Origin: a virus
Reading direction: 5' to 3' (one strand)
IMG/VR virus record: IMGVR_UViG_3300044733_001596
Span: 1-30,059 of that record
Length of the DNA: 30,059 nucleotides
Below the pieces are notes generated by a model. That model saw only the letters and a program-made list of their open reading frames with translations, was not told the DNA's origin and made no database searches. The stretch's first letter is position 1, and each line of letters begins with the position of its first letter. Positions 1-8,511 of the stretch are shown in pieces. The translations under genes were made by a program, and so were the position numbers.

Positions 1-1908
1 ACGGCAGTCACCACATGGTATGAAATCACAGGAATAACAAACAACACAACCCTAACGATCAATGCTCCCGTTACTCTATCTGCTGGAACTTCGTATGTTA
101 TTGAAGAAATACGAATTGCAGTTGCCTGTACGCAATCGGGTACTAATTCTATCGTTGTGAATAGCGGTGTTCATCTCATCAAGGGGTTGAACTACAGCAC
201 ATTCTCTCAAGGCGGAACCACAATTACAGAAGCAACGACTGTTGATAACATTCGTGCTTCATACCTGTTGACCGATGCAAGAATAAACTCTGCACCAATC
301 CAAACCTTCACAGTCACCATTGCTTCACCAGGAGTCTTTACTTGCAATAGTCATGGACTGAGGAACGGTGATGTTGTTGTTTTGACAAGTACAGGTGCTT
401 TGCCAACTGGACTTACGACATCTCCGACGACTGCTGCAACGCTGTATTATGTCATCAATGCAGAGGCGAATACATTCAACCTGTCAACCACTCTCAACGG
501 AACTGCGATCAATACCTCTGGTTCTCAGAGCGGAACTCATACCATACACTCTCATGCAAAGAATGTGTCGGCAACTCTTGCTCTTGACAATGAGGTTAGC
601 AAGACAGACCACAGCATCTACTTGGTGTCAACATATACAACCGCTTGTTCAATAACCAAGTACAACCTCAGAGCGGCATTGACTGTTGGTGCGATGGGTT
701 CGTTCATTACCGCAGGAACGAGTCCAAGTGCCTATGTGCTATCCACAACGACACAAGCGGTCACGGGAACACCATCACAGGTAAATTCTGGAAGAATATT
801 TACAGTAAATCATGGTTCCGCATCTGGAATAAAAAGTCTTTACTTTACAACAAACACAAGAATTTACCGTTGTCCATATGCCAATCTTACCAGTGGATCT
901 ATAACCTGGTTGGAAGACGCAATGCTTGAAGTCCCACCAGGCGGTAGTGTCACATATACCGCTACAACAACCATGTCACAGGTTGAATATTCGACATTAC
1001 TCGACCGATTGTTCGTGACAACCACAAGTGGACGATTTGGAACCTATGTGACCCCGTATGTCACGGATGGATCGCAGTTTGAAAAGTTGGTCGGTGCTAA
1101 CTTGAACAGATTGAAGTTGACCACAACCGCTTCGGGCGCAATCGATGGTCTGTTCCCTCAAGCAACAATGACCATATGGACTGAAGATGGATGGATGTTC
1201 GCCATACCCGCAACCACGACATCGGGATCGAATTGGCTGTATGTATTCCCGTTCGGTGCAGATGCGTACTACGAGTCAACGACCCGTCAGGGGGTCATCA
1301 CTCCAAAACTTGCAACTACAAATGCCACTAAACTTTATCATGCGTATGTTGACCATCAAGAATACGCTGGCGACTATGGGTTGGGATTCCCCGTTGAGTC
1401 CTACAAGATGTGGTATCGCACAAGTGGCATAGACGATAATAGTGGTGCATGGACAGAAACTGCTATAGGAGCGGATTTGGAAGCCGCTGCTGTATCTGAT
1501 TACATTCAATTCAAGATTGCGTTTGACATCATGGGCGAACTCTGCGTTCCCACTCGCATATACTCTATTGCTTGTTTGTATGAGGACTCCAATCAGGATT
1601 CACATTATCAGCCGTCTCTGTCAAAATCTTCTACGGCAAGCAAGATATTCGCATGGAAACAGGTTGCTGCATGGGGATCAAATATCCCAAATATGAGAAT
1701 TCGTTTGTATGATGCAAGCAACAACAATGAACTACTGAATGATACTGTCACTCTGTCCTCCTACGGTACATGGCAGTATTCGACAGATGGAACTAATTGG
1801 AGTTCTTGGAATGCGGCACAGGATACAGTAGGCAATTATATTCGCTACACAGCAACTAGTTTTGGATATAGTGGAGTAACCGTTCGCGCACTTCTTACAC
1901 AGGCATAA
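1..1908 (+). CDS. Large virion structural protein, 5' partial
   Basis: The reading frame is open from the first base, so the gene starts upstream of the window; a GTG at 157 is internal. The 635 visible codons are rich in Thr, Ser, Gly and Asn with beta-type repeats, like tail or fibre proteins. Around the HGLRNGDVV motif lies a segment of the form 'HGL.NGDVVV...TGALPTGL...YYVINA', which I recognise as a domain recurring in phage tail proteins. The C-terminal part ends in a strand-rich region with YSTDGTNWSSWN, resembling a carbohydrate-binding or fibre tip fold. GC content is visibly higher than in the following fibre genes. It heads a rightward virion module. Structural role is likely; the exact position in the particle is unknown. 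Confidence 0.75.
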   Translation, partial: TAVTTWYEITGITNNTTLTINAPVTLSAGTSYVIEEIRIAVACTQSGTNSIVVNSGVHLIKGLNYSTFSQGGTTITEATTVDNIRASYLLTDARINSAPIQTFTVTIASPGVFTCNSHGLRNGDVVVLTSTGALPTGLTTSPTTAATLYYVINAEANTFNLSTTLNGTAINTSGSQSGTHTIHSHAKNVSATLALDNEVSKTDHSIYLVSTYTTACSITKYNLRAALTVGAMGSFITAGTSPSAYVLSTTTQAVTGTPSQVNSGRIFTVNHGSASGIKSLYFTTNTRIYRCPYANLTSGSITWLEDAMLEVPPGGSVTYTATTTMSQVEYSTLLDRLFVTTTSGRFGTYVTPYVTDGSQFEKLVGANLNRLKLTTTASGAIDGLFPQATMTIWTEDGWMFAIPATTTSGSNWLYVFPFGADAYYESTTRQGVITPKLATTNATKLYHAYVDHQEYAGDYGLGFPVESYKMWYRTSGIDDNSGAWTETAIGADLEAAAVSDYIQFKIAFDIMGELCVPTRIYSIACLYEDSNQDSHYQPSLSKSSTASKIFAWKQVAAWGSNIPNMRIRLYDASNNNELLNDTVTLSSYGTWQYSTDGTNWSSWNAAQDTVGNYIRYTATSFGYSGVTVRALLTQA

Positions 1909-1909
1909 T

Positions 1910-2050
1910 ATGGATGATATAATTTTCTATAGCGCATACTTTTTTCTTGATATGCCAATACAAGAGATTGGAACTGTATCTAAGTTAGAACCAGACGGGT
2001 CTTGGTTTGAGTTGAGATTGGCTTTGCCTGAACGAATCAGCATTGCATGA
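1910..2050 (+). CDS. Small hypothetical protein (46 aa)
   Basis: A short frame begins one base after the stop of the upstream structural gene and ends at TGA 2048-2050. It begins MDDIIFYSAYFFLD and has an acidic, aromatic-rich composition with no recognised domain. Close spacing suggests translation coupled to the gene before it. No strong ribosome-binding site of its own is visible. It could be a real small phage protein or a chance frame; I lean slightly to real because the region is otherwise without a gene. Confidence 0.4.
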   Translation: MDDIIFYSAYFFLDMPIQEIGTVSKLEPDGSWFELRLALPERISIA

Positions 2051-2132
2051 TGTTTGATACTTAAAGCTTGTATATTAAAGGTATAAGTGGTGGAGAATTT
2101 TCGACAGCAACAGATATTTAAAGGAAAATATT

Positions 2133-2564
2133 ATGCCAGCATCAAGATATGACATATACGCAGAACAAGGAACAACATTTAAACTTCATCTTGATTACAA
2201 ATATCAAGGTGGAACTGGTATTGATTTAGCAAATTTTACTGGTGAATTGCAAGTAAGACGATCATCAAAAGATTCTAATGTTATTTTATTTTTAAGTAAT
2301 AGGGGAGTCACTGGTGGTGGAAATACAGGTGAATTCATCGCAGGAACAAATGGTATTGCTGGTATAGGTGGTATAAGTTTTAATACTTCTATAAGTGGAT
2401 CTACTGGTTATACTGGTGGTATCTTATTGCGGGTAGATGCAAATACAATGAAATTTGTTCCAAATGGAAAACATTTTTATGATTTTGAAATTACAAATAC
2501 TTTGGGAGAAGTGTCAAGATTAATTGAAGGTAGTTTTGAGGTATCTAGAGAAATAACGAGATAA
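2133..2564 (+). CDS. Baseplate/tail-associated structural protein
   Basis: This 143-residue protein opens with PASRYDIYAEQGTTF, followed by a beta-rich segment (LDYKYQGGTGIDLANFTGEL, then QVRRSS). That pattern, an acidic 'EQG' start followed by an immunoglobulin-like beta domain, is one I know from small phage baseplate or tail-associated proteins. The centre is rich in Gly, Thr and Ile, and the end (YDFEITNTLGEVSRLIEGSF) repeats the beta character. A weak AAGGAAAA ribosome-binding site lies before the ATG. The stop overlaps the next start (TAATG), so it is coupled to the collagen-like fibre gene. Base composition drops to AT-rich here compared with the gene to the left. Confidence 0.6.
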   Translation: MPASRYDIYAEQGTTFKLHLDYKYQGGTGIDLANFTGELQVRRSSKDSNVILFLSNRGVTGGGNTGEFIAGTNGIAGIGGISFNTSISGSTGYTGGILLRVDANTMKFVPNGKHFYDFEITNTLGEVSRLIEGSFEVSREITR

Positions 2565-3628
2565 TGTCAAATATAGGTAATATCGCCACACTAACAATTA
2601 CCTCATTTCAAAGTGTTGGTGAGTTATCTATTACCTCATTTCCAGTATCAAAAAATTTAGTAGTAAATAATAATTCATCCTCAACTATAAATGTTAGTCC
2701 AAATATTGTAACTAAATTATTAGTTGAAAAAACATCTACACCTACTATTTTATATCCATCTTATCCTGGTGTTGCTTTATCTGGTCCTCAAGGTATTCAA
2801 GGTATTCAGGGTCCAACTGGACCAACTGGACCTACTGGTAGTATAGGTCCAACTGGACCCACTGGATTGGATGGTATTTCTGGTTACGGATATACTGGTG
2901 CTGAAGTAATAAATGGATTTCTTTATATTTCACAAGTAAATCCTGTAGGAATTATAGGTTCTCCATATTCTATTGGATATGTTCGCGGAATCACTGGTCC
3001 TACTGGACCAACTGGATCAATAGAAGTTTATGTCAGAACTTTAGAGGGTCTTTCAGGTAATATAGACTTGTATCCTGGAAGGGCAATGTCGATTGGTGCA
3101 TGTGGTCCAAATTATATTATTTTCAGTGTAAATAAAGCACAGACTGATAAATCATATAGTGATTCTTCTGCTGGTGTTGCTGTATTTGATTCTGATGATT
3201 TTAGAATTGCTGGAGATGGAATTGTAAGATTAAATAAAACAACACTTAAATCACAATCTGGTAACTTTTCGTCTGCAAGTGATTTTTCTGTTACTTTTCG
3301 TGGTGGTACAGGTCAGGCAATATCTACACAAATAAATGGCAACGATTTATATTTTAATATTGCAAAGGCAAGCACTGGTGTTTGTGGTGTTGCTTATTAC
3401 GATTCTTCAGATTTCAATGTAGCAACTGATGGTAAAGTCACACTAAATGGTGCTGTCAGGTCTTTAAATGGATGTACTGGATTATTGGGTATTTGTGGAA
3501 CTTCTGGGGAAATAGAAGTAACAAAAAGTTGTCCAAATATTATAATAGGTCTTCCAGATTCAGTAAATATAAATAATTTAAATATTTCGGGGTCAATAAC
3601 TGGTCTTATCGACGGCGGTTTATATTAA
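2564..3628 (+). CDS. Collagen-like tail fibre protein
   Basis: This 354-residue protein contains Gly-X-Y collagen-like repeats at about residues 74-106 (GPQGIQGIQGPTGPTGPTG...), with a shorter run near residue 143 (GITGPTGPTGS). Such repeats form triple helices in trimeric phage fibres. The N-terminal 60 residues are Ser/Thr-rich beta sequence and may attach to the baseplate. The C-terminal half alternates beta motifs such as AYYDSSDFNVATDGKVTLNG, which also occurs in a diverged form around FDSDDFRIAGDGIVRLN, so it is an internal repeat. Several Cys residues appear in the distal half, which is unusual for a fibre. It overlaps the preceding stop codon and is followed by a late promoter. Confidence 0.75.
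   Translation: MSNIGNIATLTITSFQSVGELSITSFPVSKNLVVNNNSSSTINVSPNIVTKLLVEKTSTPTILYPSYPGVALSGPQGIQGIQGPTGPTGPTGSIGPTGPTGLDGISGYGYTGAEVINGFLYISQVNPVGIIGSPYSIGYVRGITGPTGPTGSIEVYVRTLEGLSGNIDLYPGRAMSIGACGPNYIIFSVNKAQTDKSYSDSSAGVAVFDSDDFRIAGDGIVRLNKTTLKSQSGNFSSASDFSVTFRGGTGQAISTQINGNDLYFNIAKASTGVCGVAYYDSSDFNVATDGKVTLNGAVRSLNGCTGLLGICGTSGEIEVTKSCPNIIIGLPDSVNINNLNISGSITGLIDGGLY
2783..2881 (+). repeat. Collagen-type Gly-X-Y coding repeat
   Basis: Successive 9-base units around GGTCCAACTGGACCAACTGG encode GPT triplets within the fibre gene. The repeat is uninterrupted for about eleven triplets. It is imperfect at DNA level because codons vary. Confidence 0.8.
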
Positions 3629-3636
3629 TATAAATA
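3629..3636 (+). promoter_or_regulatory. T4-type late promoter TATAAATA
   Basis: An exact TATAAATA element starts one base after the stop of the collagen-like fibre gene and 19 bases before the next ATG. T4 late promoters use this octamer, read by the phage late sigma factor with the sliding clamp. An AAGGA ribosome-binding site follows. Confidence 0.7.
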
Positions 3637-3655
3637 GAAATAAGGATAATTAATC

Positions 3656-5314
3656 ATGTCTACCATTAAGATTAAGAGAACAACGGGATCTAGCGCACCA
3701 ACTGGACTTACATTTGGTGAACCAGCATATGTACAGGGATTAAAATCTCTTTATATGGGTCAAACAGCAGGAGATCCTGCAATTCGAATTGGTGCTGAGG
3801 TAGACACAAATACTTCTCTTGGTTCGAGTGATAATAAATTACCAACACAGAATGCCGTTAAGACATATGTTGATAATGCTGTTGCTGGTGCTGGTACAAA
3901 TACATTTAATCAGATCGCAGTATCTGGTCAAGATGGATTGACTGCTGATGCCGCAAGTGATGTTTTAACATTCGCTGCTGGTACTGGTATAGCATTAACG
4001 ACTACAGCAGCATCAGATATAGTAACATTTACCAACGTAGGTGTTCAATCTCTTGCTGGAACCTCGAATCAAATTACAGTTTCTGGATCTACTGGTGCTG
4101 TGACATTATCACTTCCATCAACGGTCACTGTTCCTGGAGCATTGAACGTAACAACCAATCTAACGGTTACTGGTAATTTAACAGTAAACGGAACTACCAC
4201 GACTGTAAATAGTGACGTAATTACGGTTGATGATCCTGTTATTATCTTGGGTACATCTGGTGGCGTTCCAATCGCCGCATCTGATGGTGGTAAAGATCGT
4301 GGTATTGCATTCAATTATTTTGATACCGCTGGAAGAACTGGTTTCTTTGGTTATGATGCGAGTGCAAATGAATTTGTATTCATGAATCGCGCCACAGTAA
4401 CTAATGATGTTGCTGCTGGTTTATCATTCGGTAATGTTCGCGTTGGTTCTTCATTAATATTGCAACCAAATGCTGGTTCAACCAATACTATAACTGCACC
4501 AGAAAGTGCTGGTAATAGAATATATACATTAAGTGCAGACTACGGTGGTGAATTGGTTGCATCTGGAACTTATCCAACAAACACTGGATATATTCTCAAA
4601 TCAAATTACTCTTTAGGTACTCCTACAGCACCAACATGGATAGATCCATCGGCAGCAGGATTTACTGCATATGCTTCAACTAGACTTGCTACTGCAAGAA
4701 CTATAGGTATTACTGGAGACATTGATGGCACTGCTACATCATTCGATGGTACAGCAAATATTAATATATCAGCACAGATTGCTGCTGGTTCTATTGTTAA
4801 CGCAGATATCAATGCATCTGCTGCCATAGTAGATACTAAACTTGCAACGATTTCAACCGCAGATAAAGTTTCTATCTCAGCACTTAATATTGATGGTGGT
4901 ACTGATATCGGTGCAGCACTTGCTGACGCTGATCTTATCATTGTCGATGATGGTGGTGCTGGTACAAATAGAAAATCAGCAGTAACTAGAATTTATGAAT
5001 ATGTGTTCGGTAAAGTTTCTGGTGATATCACAATCAACTCAACAGGTGTGGCAGCAATCGGTTCTGGTGTAATCGTTAATGCTGATATCAATGCTTCAGC
5101 AGCAATTGCTGATACAAAACTCGATACAATTTCTACAGCAAATAAGGTATCGCTTACTGCTCTAGATATAGATGGCGGCACAGAAACCACAACTATCGTT
5201 GGGTCAGACCTTCTCATAGTTGATGATGGAGCAAACGGAACAAATAGAAAAGTAACTGTAAATAATTTGTTTGGAGCAAATAGCACAGCAACAGTTGACG
5301 GTGGTTCTTACTAA
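3656..5314 (+). CDS. Tail fibre protein with internal repeats
   Basis: The 552-residue product begins MSTIKIKRTTGSSAPTG, followed by LTFGEPAYV. This opening (IKRxxxSGxxPxxLxxGExA) is typical of myovirus fibre and short tail fibre proteins and forms the attachment domain. A TQNAVKTYVDN segment follows, another common fibre motif. The shaft is composed of Gly/Thr/Ala-rich beta repeats. Near the C-terminus a block of about 93 residues is duplicated: VNADINASAAI(V/A)DTKL, then ALDIDGGT, then a DLLIVDDG...GTNRK end. No catalytic motif is evident. It lies directly behind a late promoter and ahead of a coiled-coil gene, matching a late virion gene. It is probably a receptor-binding or long-fibre component. 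Confidence 0.7.
   Translation: MSTIKIKRTTGSSAPTGLTFGEPAYVQGLKSLYMGQTAGDPAIRIGAEVDTNTSLGSSDNKLPTQNAVKTYVDNAVAGAGTNTFNQIAVSGQDGLTADAASDVLTFAAGTGIALTTTAASDIVTFTNVGVQSLAGTSNQITVSGSTGAVTLSLPSTVTVPGALNVTTNLTVTGNLTVNGTTTTVNSDVITVDDPVIILGTSGGVPIAASDGGKDRGIAFNYFDTAGRTGFFGYDASANEFVFMNRATVTNDVAAGLSFGNVRVGSSLILQPNAGSTNTITAPESAGNRIYTLSADYGGELVASGTYPTNTGYILKSNYSLGTPTAPTWIDPSAAGFTAYASTRLATARTIGITGDIDGTATSFDGTANINISAQIAAGSIVNADINASAAIVDTKLATISTADKVSISALNIDGGTDIGAALADADLIIVDDGGAGTNRKSAVTRIYEYVFGKVSGDITINSTGVAAIGSGVIVNADINASAAIADTKLDTISTANKVSLTALDIDGGTETTTIVGSDLLIVDDGANGTNRKVTVNNLFGANSTATVDGGSY
4793..5275 (+). repeat. ~279-bp internal repeat in the fibre gene
   Basis: Two diverged copies of a 93-codon unit start near 4793 and 5072 (279 bases apart). 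Each begins with codons for IVNADINASAAI or VIVNADINASAAI, runs through a DTKL and an IDGGT motif and ends with DDGG-GTNRK-type residues. Protein similarity is stronger than DNA similarity, so the duplication is old. Confidence 0.65.
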
Positions 5315-5331
5315 TTACATGGAGTTAATTT

Positions 5332-5838
5332 ATGGAAAATGTGAATTATAATGAAAAGGTGTTGTTGCCATTTCTTGAAAAGAAATGTAAAGATCTATTG
5401 AATTTAAATTTTGTATTAGAAGCAAAACTTCTAGTAGAACAAAACAAAGTCAAAGATTTTGAAAGTCATATTCAGAACGAGAATGATCAAGTTCAACGAC
5501 TTTTAAATGATTTGCAACATGCAAATACAACAATAAATCAGATTCAATCTGAAAGAAATAGAATTGAGTCTGAGAGAAATGAATTACTTTCAAATGATTT
5601 GCAACATGCAAATACAACAATAAATCAGATTCAAAATGAAAGAAATAAATTTGAGTCTGAGAGAAATGAATTACTGAATAAGTGTATACGAGAAGAGTCG
5701 TTGAAGAACAATGCCATATCAGAATACAACTCATTGAATGCTAAATACAATGAGTTGTTGGAAAAAATAAAACTACTCGAAGAAGAGTCAAAGAAGAAGT
5801 CTGTTAAGAAAGTTACTCATACAGCAGCAATGATTTGA
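5332..5838 (+). CDS. Coiled-coil protein with exact tandem repeat
   Basis: This 168-residue, charge-rich protein is nearly all predicted helix. From about residue 58 a 29-residue unit (NDLQHANTTINQIQ...ERN...ESERNELL) occurs twice in direct succession, and the rest is also heptad-like with Leu, Ile and Asn core positions. The tail is basic (ESKKKSVKKVTHTAAMI). No enzymatic motif is visible. A GGAG ribosome-binding site precedes the ATG, and the next gene starts one base after its stop. Between two fibre genes, it could be a fibre-associated rod, a whisker-like (fibritin-like) element or a folding helper; sequence alone does not decide. Confidence 0.6.
   Translation: MENVNYNEKVLLPFLEKKCKDLLNLNFVLEAKLLVEQNKVKDFESHIQNENDQVQRLLNDLQHANTTINQIQSERNRIESERNELLSNDLQHANTTINQIQNERNKFESERNELLNKCIREESLKNNAISEYNSLNAKYNELLEKIKLLEEESKKKSVKKVTHTAAMI
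5505..5678 (+). repeat. Two tandem copies of an 87-bp unit
   Basis: Copy 1 (5505-5591) and copy 2 (5592-5678) are almost identical, each beginning AAATGATTTGCAACATGCAA. The unit is a multiple of three (29 codons), so copy number can change without breaking the frame. Confidence 0.85.
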
Positions 5839-5839
5839 T

Positions 5840-7306
5840 ATGGCAAAAGTAATCACCAAAAATTCATTCACACCTGGTTCTGCTCCATCTGGTTTATCTG
5901 CTGGAGAGATCGCAGTCAATGTTGCCGACAAGAAAATATTTGTTGGTAATGCTGTTGGTGGTGTTGTAACTTTGCATGATCAAAATGCAGTTGTTACTTC
6001 GGTAAATGGTGCTACTGGTGCTGTTACAAATATTAATGCAGCAACTTCTACGATAACAAATACAAACAGTTCATCAACATTCTATCCTGCATTTGTTGGT
6101 GGAACAGGTAATACTGGATTTTTCATAGATGCTGTTTCTACACCATTAAGTTATGTTCCATCTTCTGGAACCGTTAGTGCAAGAGCATTTGATGCTACTT
6201 TTACAACAAATCAAGTTAAATTAGATGCTGCATTGGGTTCTATATTCAATACAGATGGAACGAATACAAATACAGTTGTAGCGTATGGTTTTGAATATAG
6301 TGGTGCTTCTCCATATTTAATTTCTTCGGGATATCAAAGAATATTTTTAGTCACACAAGGATTACAAATATCTGATGGTGATTATGATCAGATCTATGGT
6401 CCGTCAACTTGGGGTTATACATTCCCTGCTTCAAATGGAACTAGCGGACAGGCAATGCTCACAAATGGAAGTGGGCAACTTTATTGGGGTACAGTTTCAA
6501 GTAGTTCTTCATCTGGTGTATCGTCATTCAATGGACTAACAGGTGCAGTTGTCGGTGTCTCATCAGTAAATGGACTAACAGGTGCAGTTACGAATGTTGC
6601 CAGAACAAATGAAGGAAATACATTCAGCGTTCTTCAAGTTATGAATGCTGGTATAACATCCGCTAGTCTTTATGTGACAAGCGGAACAACACTTGGTACT
6701 TTATCTGCTACATCAACAAGCAATACTGTGGACATCATTGCCTCTACCGATGGTGCGGGTCTGCGAATTGCACAGGCAACATCTGGTGCTTCAAGCAGAA
6801 CTGGTGCTATAAGACTTGGAAGAGCGTCAACATCAACATTCAATACTTACCTTGAAAATGTTGCTGGTGTATTCACGATATACAATGGAGTTGGAAATAC
6901 TGGTACAAATCTATTTAATATTGATACCACCGATGCTCAATTTAATGTTCCTATTGCTGGAGCAACTTTTAGTGCTGCTGTTGTTTCTGACGGTGGATAT
7001 AGAATCACTTCAAATGCAATCAATGCCCTGACAGGAACGACATATTCTTTATTAACTACTGATAATGGTAAAATCATTACATGGAGCAATGCTGGTGGAG
7101 TTACCCTCACCGTTCCATCAGGTTTGCCTGTAGGATTCAATACTACTGTGATTCAGATAGGTGCTGGTGCAGTTGGAATCACTGGATCGGGAACAACACT
7201 TAATAGTTTTGAAGGTAAACGTAGGACTGCTGGTCAACACGCTGCGGTAAGTATTATATCTTACAGTAGCAATGTGTTCAATATTGCAGGAGGGTTGACC
7301 GCATGA
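5840..7306 (+). CDS. Tail fibre/receptor-binding type protein
   Basis: The 488-residue protein starts MAKVITKNSFTPGSAPSGLS, then AGEIAVNVADKKIFVG. This head is the same type as in the other fibre gene (SGxxPxxLxxGEIAVN) and is common in phage fibres. A VNGATGAVTNI motif near residue 53 recurs as two close copies, FNGLTGAVVG and VNGLTGAVTN, near residue 235. The remainder is Thr/Ser/Gly beta structure, with a C-terminal segment that could form a beta-solenoid tip. It overlaps the next gene by four bases (ATGA), so the two are probably co-translated. It is probably a virion fibre, with no obvious enzyme activity. Confidence 0.65.
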   Translation: MAKVITKNSFTPGSAPSGLSAGEIAVNVADKKIFVGNAVGGVVTLHDQNAVVTSVNGATGAVTNINAATSTITNTNSSSTFYPAFVGGTGNTGFFIDAVSTPLSYVPSSGTVSARAFDATFTTNQVKLDAALGSIFNTDGTNTNTVVAYGFEYSGASPYLISSGYQRIFLVTQGLQISDGDYDQIYGPSTWGYTFPASNGTSGQAMLTNGSGQLYWGTVSSSSSSGVSSFNGLTGAVVGVSSVNGLTGAVTNVARTNEGNTFSVLQVMNAGITSASLYVTSGTTLGTLSATSTSNTVDIIASTDGAGLRIAQATSGASSRTGAIRLGRASTSTFNTYLENVAGVFTIYNGVGNTGTNLFNIDTTDAQFNVPIAGATFSAAVVSDGGYRITSNAINALTGTTYSLLTTDNGKIITWSNAGGVTLTVPSGLPVGFNTTVIQIGAGAVGITGSGTTLNSFEGKRRTAGQHAAVSIISYSSNVFNIAGGLTA

Positions 7307-7773
7307 TTATTCCTAGTTCAACCCACGGTGTCATTGCTTCTAGTAGACCAAGAGTGGTCGCTGCTGGTGGTGGGGGTGATGTCACTCCAAACGCTGTGAA
7401 TTGGGCAGATCTTTCTTATGACAATGATAGCGGTTTATATGGTTATTCAGAAAAACAAATAACAGGCATAAACGAAACTATAACTTTAAAAGTGGAACTC
7501 AATAACAGCTTTGGGTTTACAATATATTATTTTGTTTCGAGTAGTGCTGGTGCGAAAGTTTCAGGCGATGCGACATCGGCAACAAGTCCATCTGGTTTTG
7601 GTATGAACTCGATTGCAAACAATGGAACATTTACAGTCACAAATAATCAGTATGTAACATTTGGTGCAACGATATCTTGTTTTATAAGCAATCCTGTAGT
7701 AACAGTAAAAAACCAATCTGACAGCAATGCAACACTTGACACATTTTTGCTTACATACGGAGGAGAATGTTAA
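7303..7773 (+). CDS. Fibre tip-like structural protein
   Basis: The start overlaps the stop of the preceding fibre gene as ATGA. The 156-residue product opens MIIPSSTHGVIASSRPRVV, and a short N-terminal segment of this kind precedes a tip domain in several marine phage structural proteins I recall. The body is a beta-rich Thr/Asn/Gly domain (LSYDNDSGLYGYSEKQITG; TLKVELNNSFGFTIYYF) with no catalytic motif. A small C-terminal part ends in Cys. Its place at the end of the fibre block suggests a distal tip or fibre accessory protein. Confidence 0.5.
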   Translation: MIIPSSTHGVIASSRPRVVAAGGGGDVTPNAVNWADLSYDNDSGLYGYSEKQITGINETITLKVELNNSFGFTIYYFVSSSAGAKVSGDATSATSPSGFGMNSIANNGTFTVTNNQYVTFGATISCFISNPVVTVKNQSDSNATLDTFLLTYGGEC

Positions 7774-7779
7774 TAACAT

Positions 7780-7845
7780 ATGCCACTCAATTTTCCAAAC
7801 TCACCTTCACTAGATCAAATATACACCGTTGGTTCAAACTCATGA
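7780..7845 (+). pseudogene. Remnant of a fibre/structural gene N-terminus
   Basis: This 21-codon frame reads MPLNFPNSPSLDQIYTVGSN and then Ser before the stop. The opening 'LNFPNSPSLxQxYT.G' is a familiar N-terminus of much longer phage structural proteins, so the short frame looks like what is left after deletion of the rest. It ends in an ATGA overlap with the next micro-ORF. It may still be translated as a peptide, but I judge it a relic. Confidence 0.5.
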
Positions 7846-7943
7846 CAATAGTAATGCAACCAAAAGGAATTGATATAATTCATGAGGCATACATGTATTT
7901 TAAAGGATATGCACAAGAATTCTATGATGCACAGGATGTTTAA
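7842..7943 (+). CDS. Hypothetical micro-ORF (33 aa)
   Basis: The frame starts within the stop of the preceding remnant (ATGA). It encodes MTIVMQPKGIDIIHEAYMYF, then a short acidic end (YDAQDV). The sequence is amphipathic and matches nothing I know. It stops four bases before an early promoter. It may be a small phage protein or a fragment left by the same deletion that truncated its neighbour. Confidence 0.35.
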   Translation: MTIVMQPKGIDIIHEAYMYFKGYAQEFYDAQDV

Positions 7944-7946
7944 TAT

Positions 7947-7974
7947 TTGACAAGTTAATTATTTGTGATATAAT
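7947..7974 (+). promoter_or_regulatory. Early promoter, leaderless type
   Basis: A consensus TTGACA (7947-7952) and an extended -10 TGATATAAT (TATAAT at 7969-7974) are separated by 16 bases. The dUTPase ATG begins seven bases after the last T, which is where transcription should start, and no Shine-Dalgarno sequence is visible. Confidence 0.75.
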
Positions 7975-7980
7975 TTTATT

Positions 7981-8511
7981 ATGAACACTCTAAAAGTCTA
8001 CAAAAAATATCCAGATGTAAAAAATATTGAATTTGCTACAAAAAATTCAGCATGTTTTGATATCTGTGCATACATTCCATATCAACAATCTGTAAAAGCA
8101 TTTACAACGACAAACGATGATGTAGAAAAACTAGCAGTTCAGGAAGTAGGATCTGAATGTTTTATTGAACTTCCTCCTCAATGGAGAGCATTGATTCCTA
8201 CAGGTCTTGTGCTCGATATTCCAAATTTTCACTGCGTTAAAATTTATGCAAGGTCTGGTCTTTCTACTAAAAAGGGATTGAATCTTATCAATTCTACTGG
8301 TATAATTGACCCTGATTATGTTCAAGAACTTTTTATTCCTATCTTTAATAACTCTCAGCAGAAGTTGAGAATTTCAAATGGAGATAGGATTGCACAAGGT
8401 AAACTTGAACTCTTGACACTACATGGCATAGAATACATAAATGAACGACCAGAACGAAAAAGTGATCGTGATGGTGGATTTGGATCTACTGGAGTAAATT
8501 ATGCGAAGTGA
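7981..8511 (+). CDS. dut: dUTP diphosphatase (dUTPase)
   Basis: The enzyme hydrolyses dUTP to dUMP and pyrophosphate, keeping uracil out of DNA and feeding dTMP synthesis. Motifs of the trimeric dUTPase family are present in order: the Asp-containing motif near residue 27 (ACFDICA), ARSGLSTKKG, GIIDPDYV, NGDRIAQ and the glycine-rich C-terminal arm GGFGSTG. Its 176 residues are somewhat longer than many bacterial forms because of an insert at residues 34-58. It heads an early operon and overlaps the next gene by 11 bases. It pairs functionally with ThyX at 23060, which uses dUMP. The ATG lies at the predicted transcription start, so the mRNA is probably leaderless. Confidence 0.93.
   Translation: MNTLKVYKKYPDVKNIEFATKNSACFDICAYIPYQQSVKAFTTTNDDVEKLAVQEVGSECFIELPPQWRALIPTGLVLDIPNFHCVKIYARSGLSTKKGLNLINSTGIIDPDYVQELFIPIFNNSQQKLRISNGDRIAQGKLELLTLHGIEYINERPERKSDRDGGFGSTGVNYAK

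Noticed and set aside
2783-2881. CRISPR-like array
   Set aside because: The short repeats are codons for collagen-type Gly-X-Y triplets within an open reading frame, with no spacers between them.
4069-5286. Long leftward open frames inside the fibre gene
   Set aside because: They lie wholly opposite a well-supported fibre gene, are rich in Val/Ala/Ser as expected from the reverse of Gly/Thr/Ala codons, and lack ribosome-binding sites and recognisable domains.
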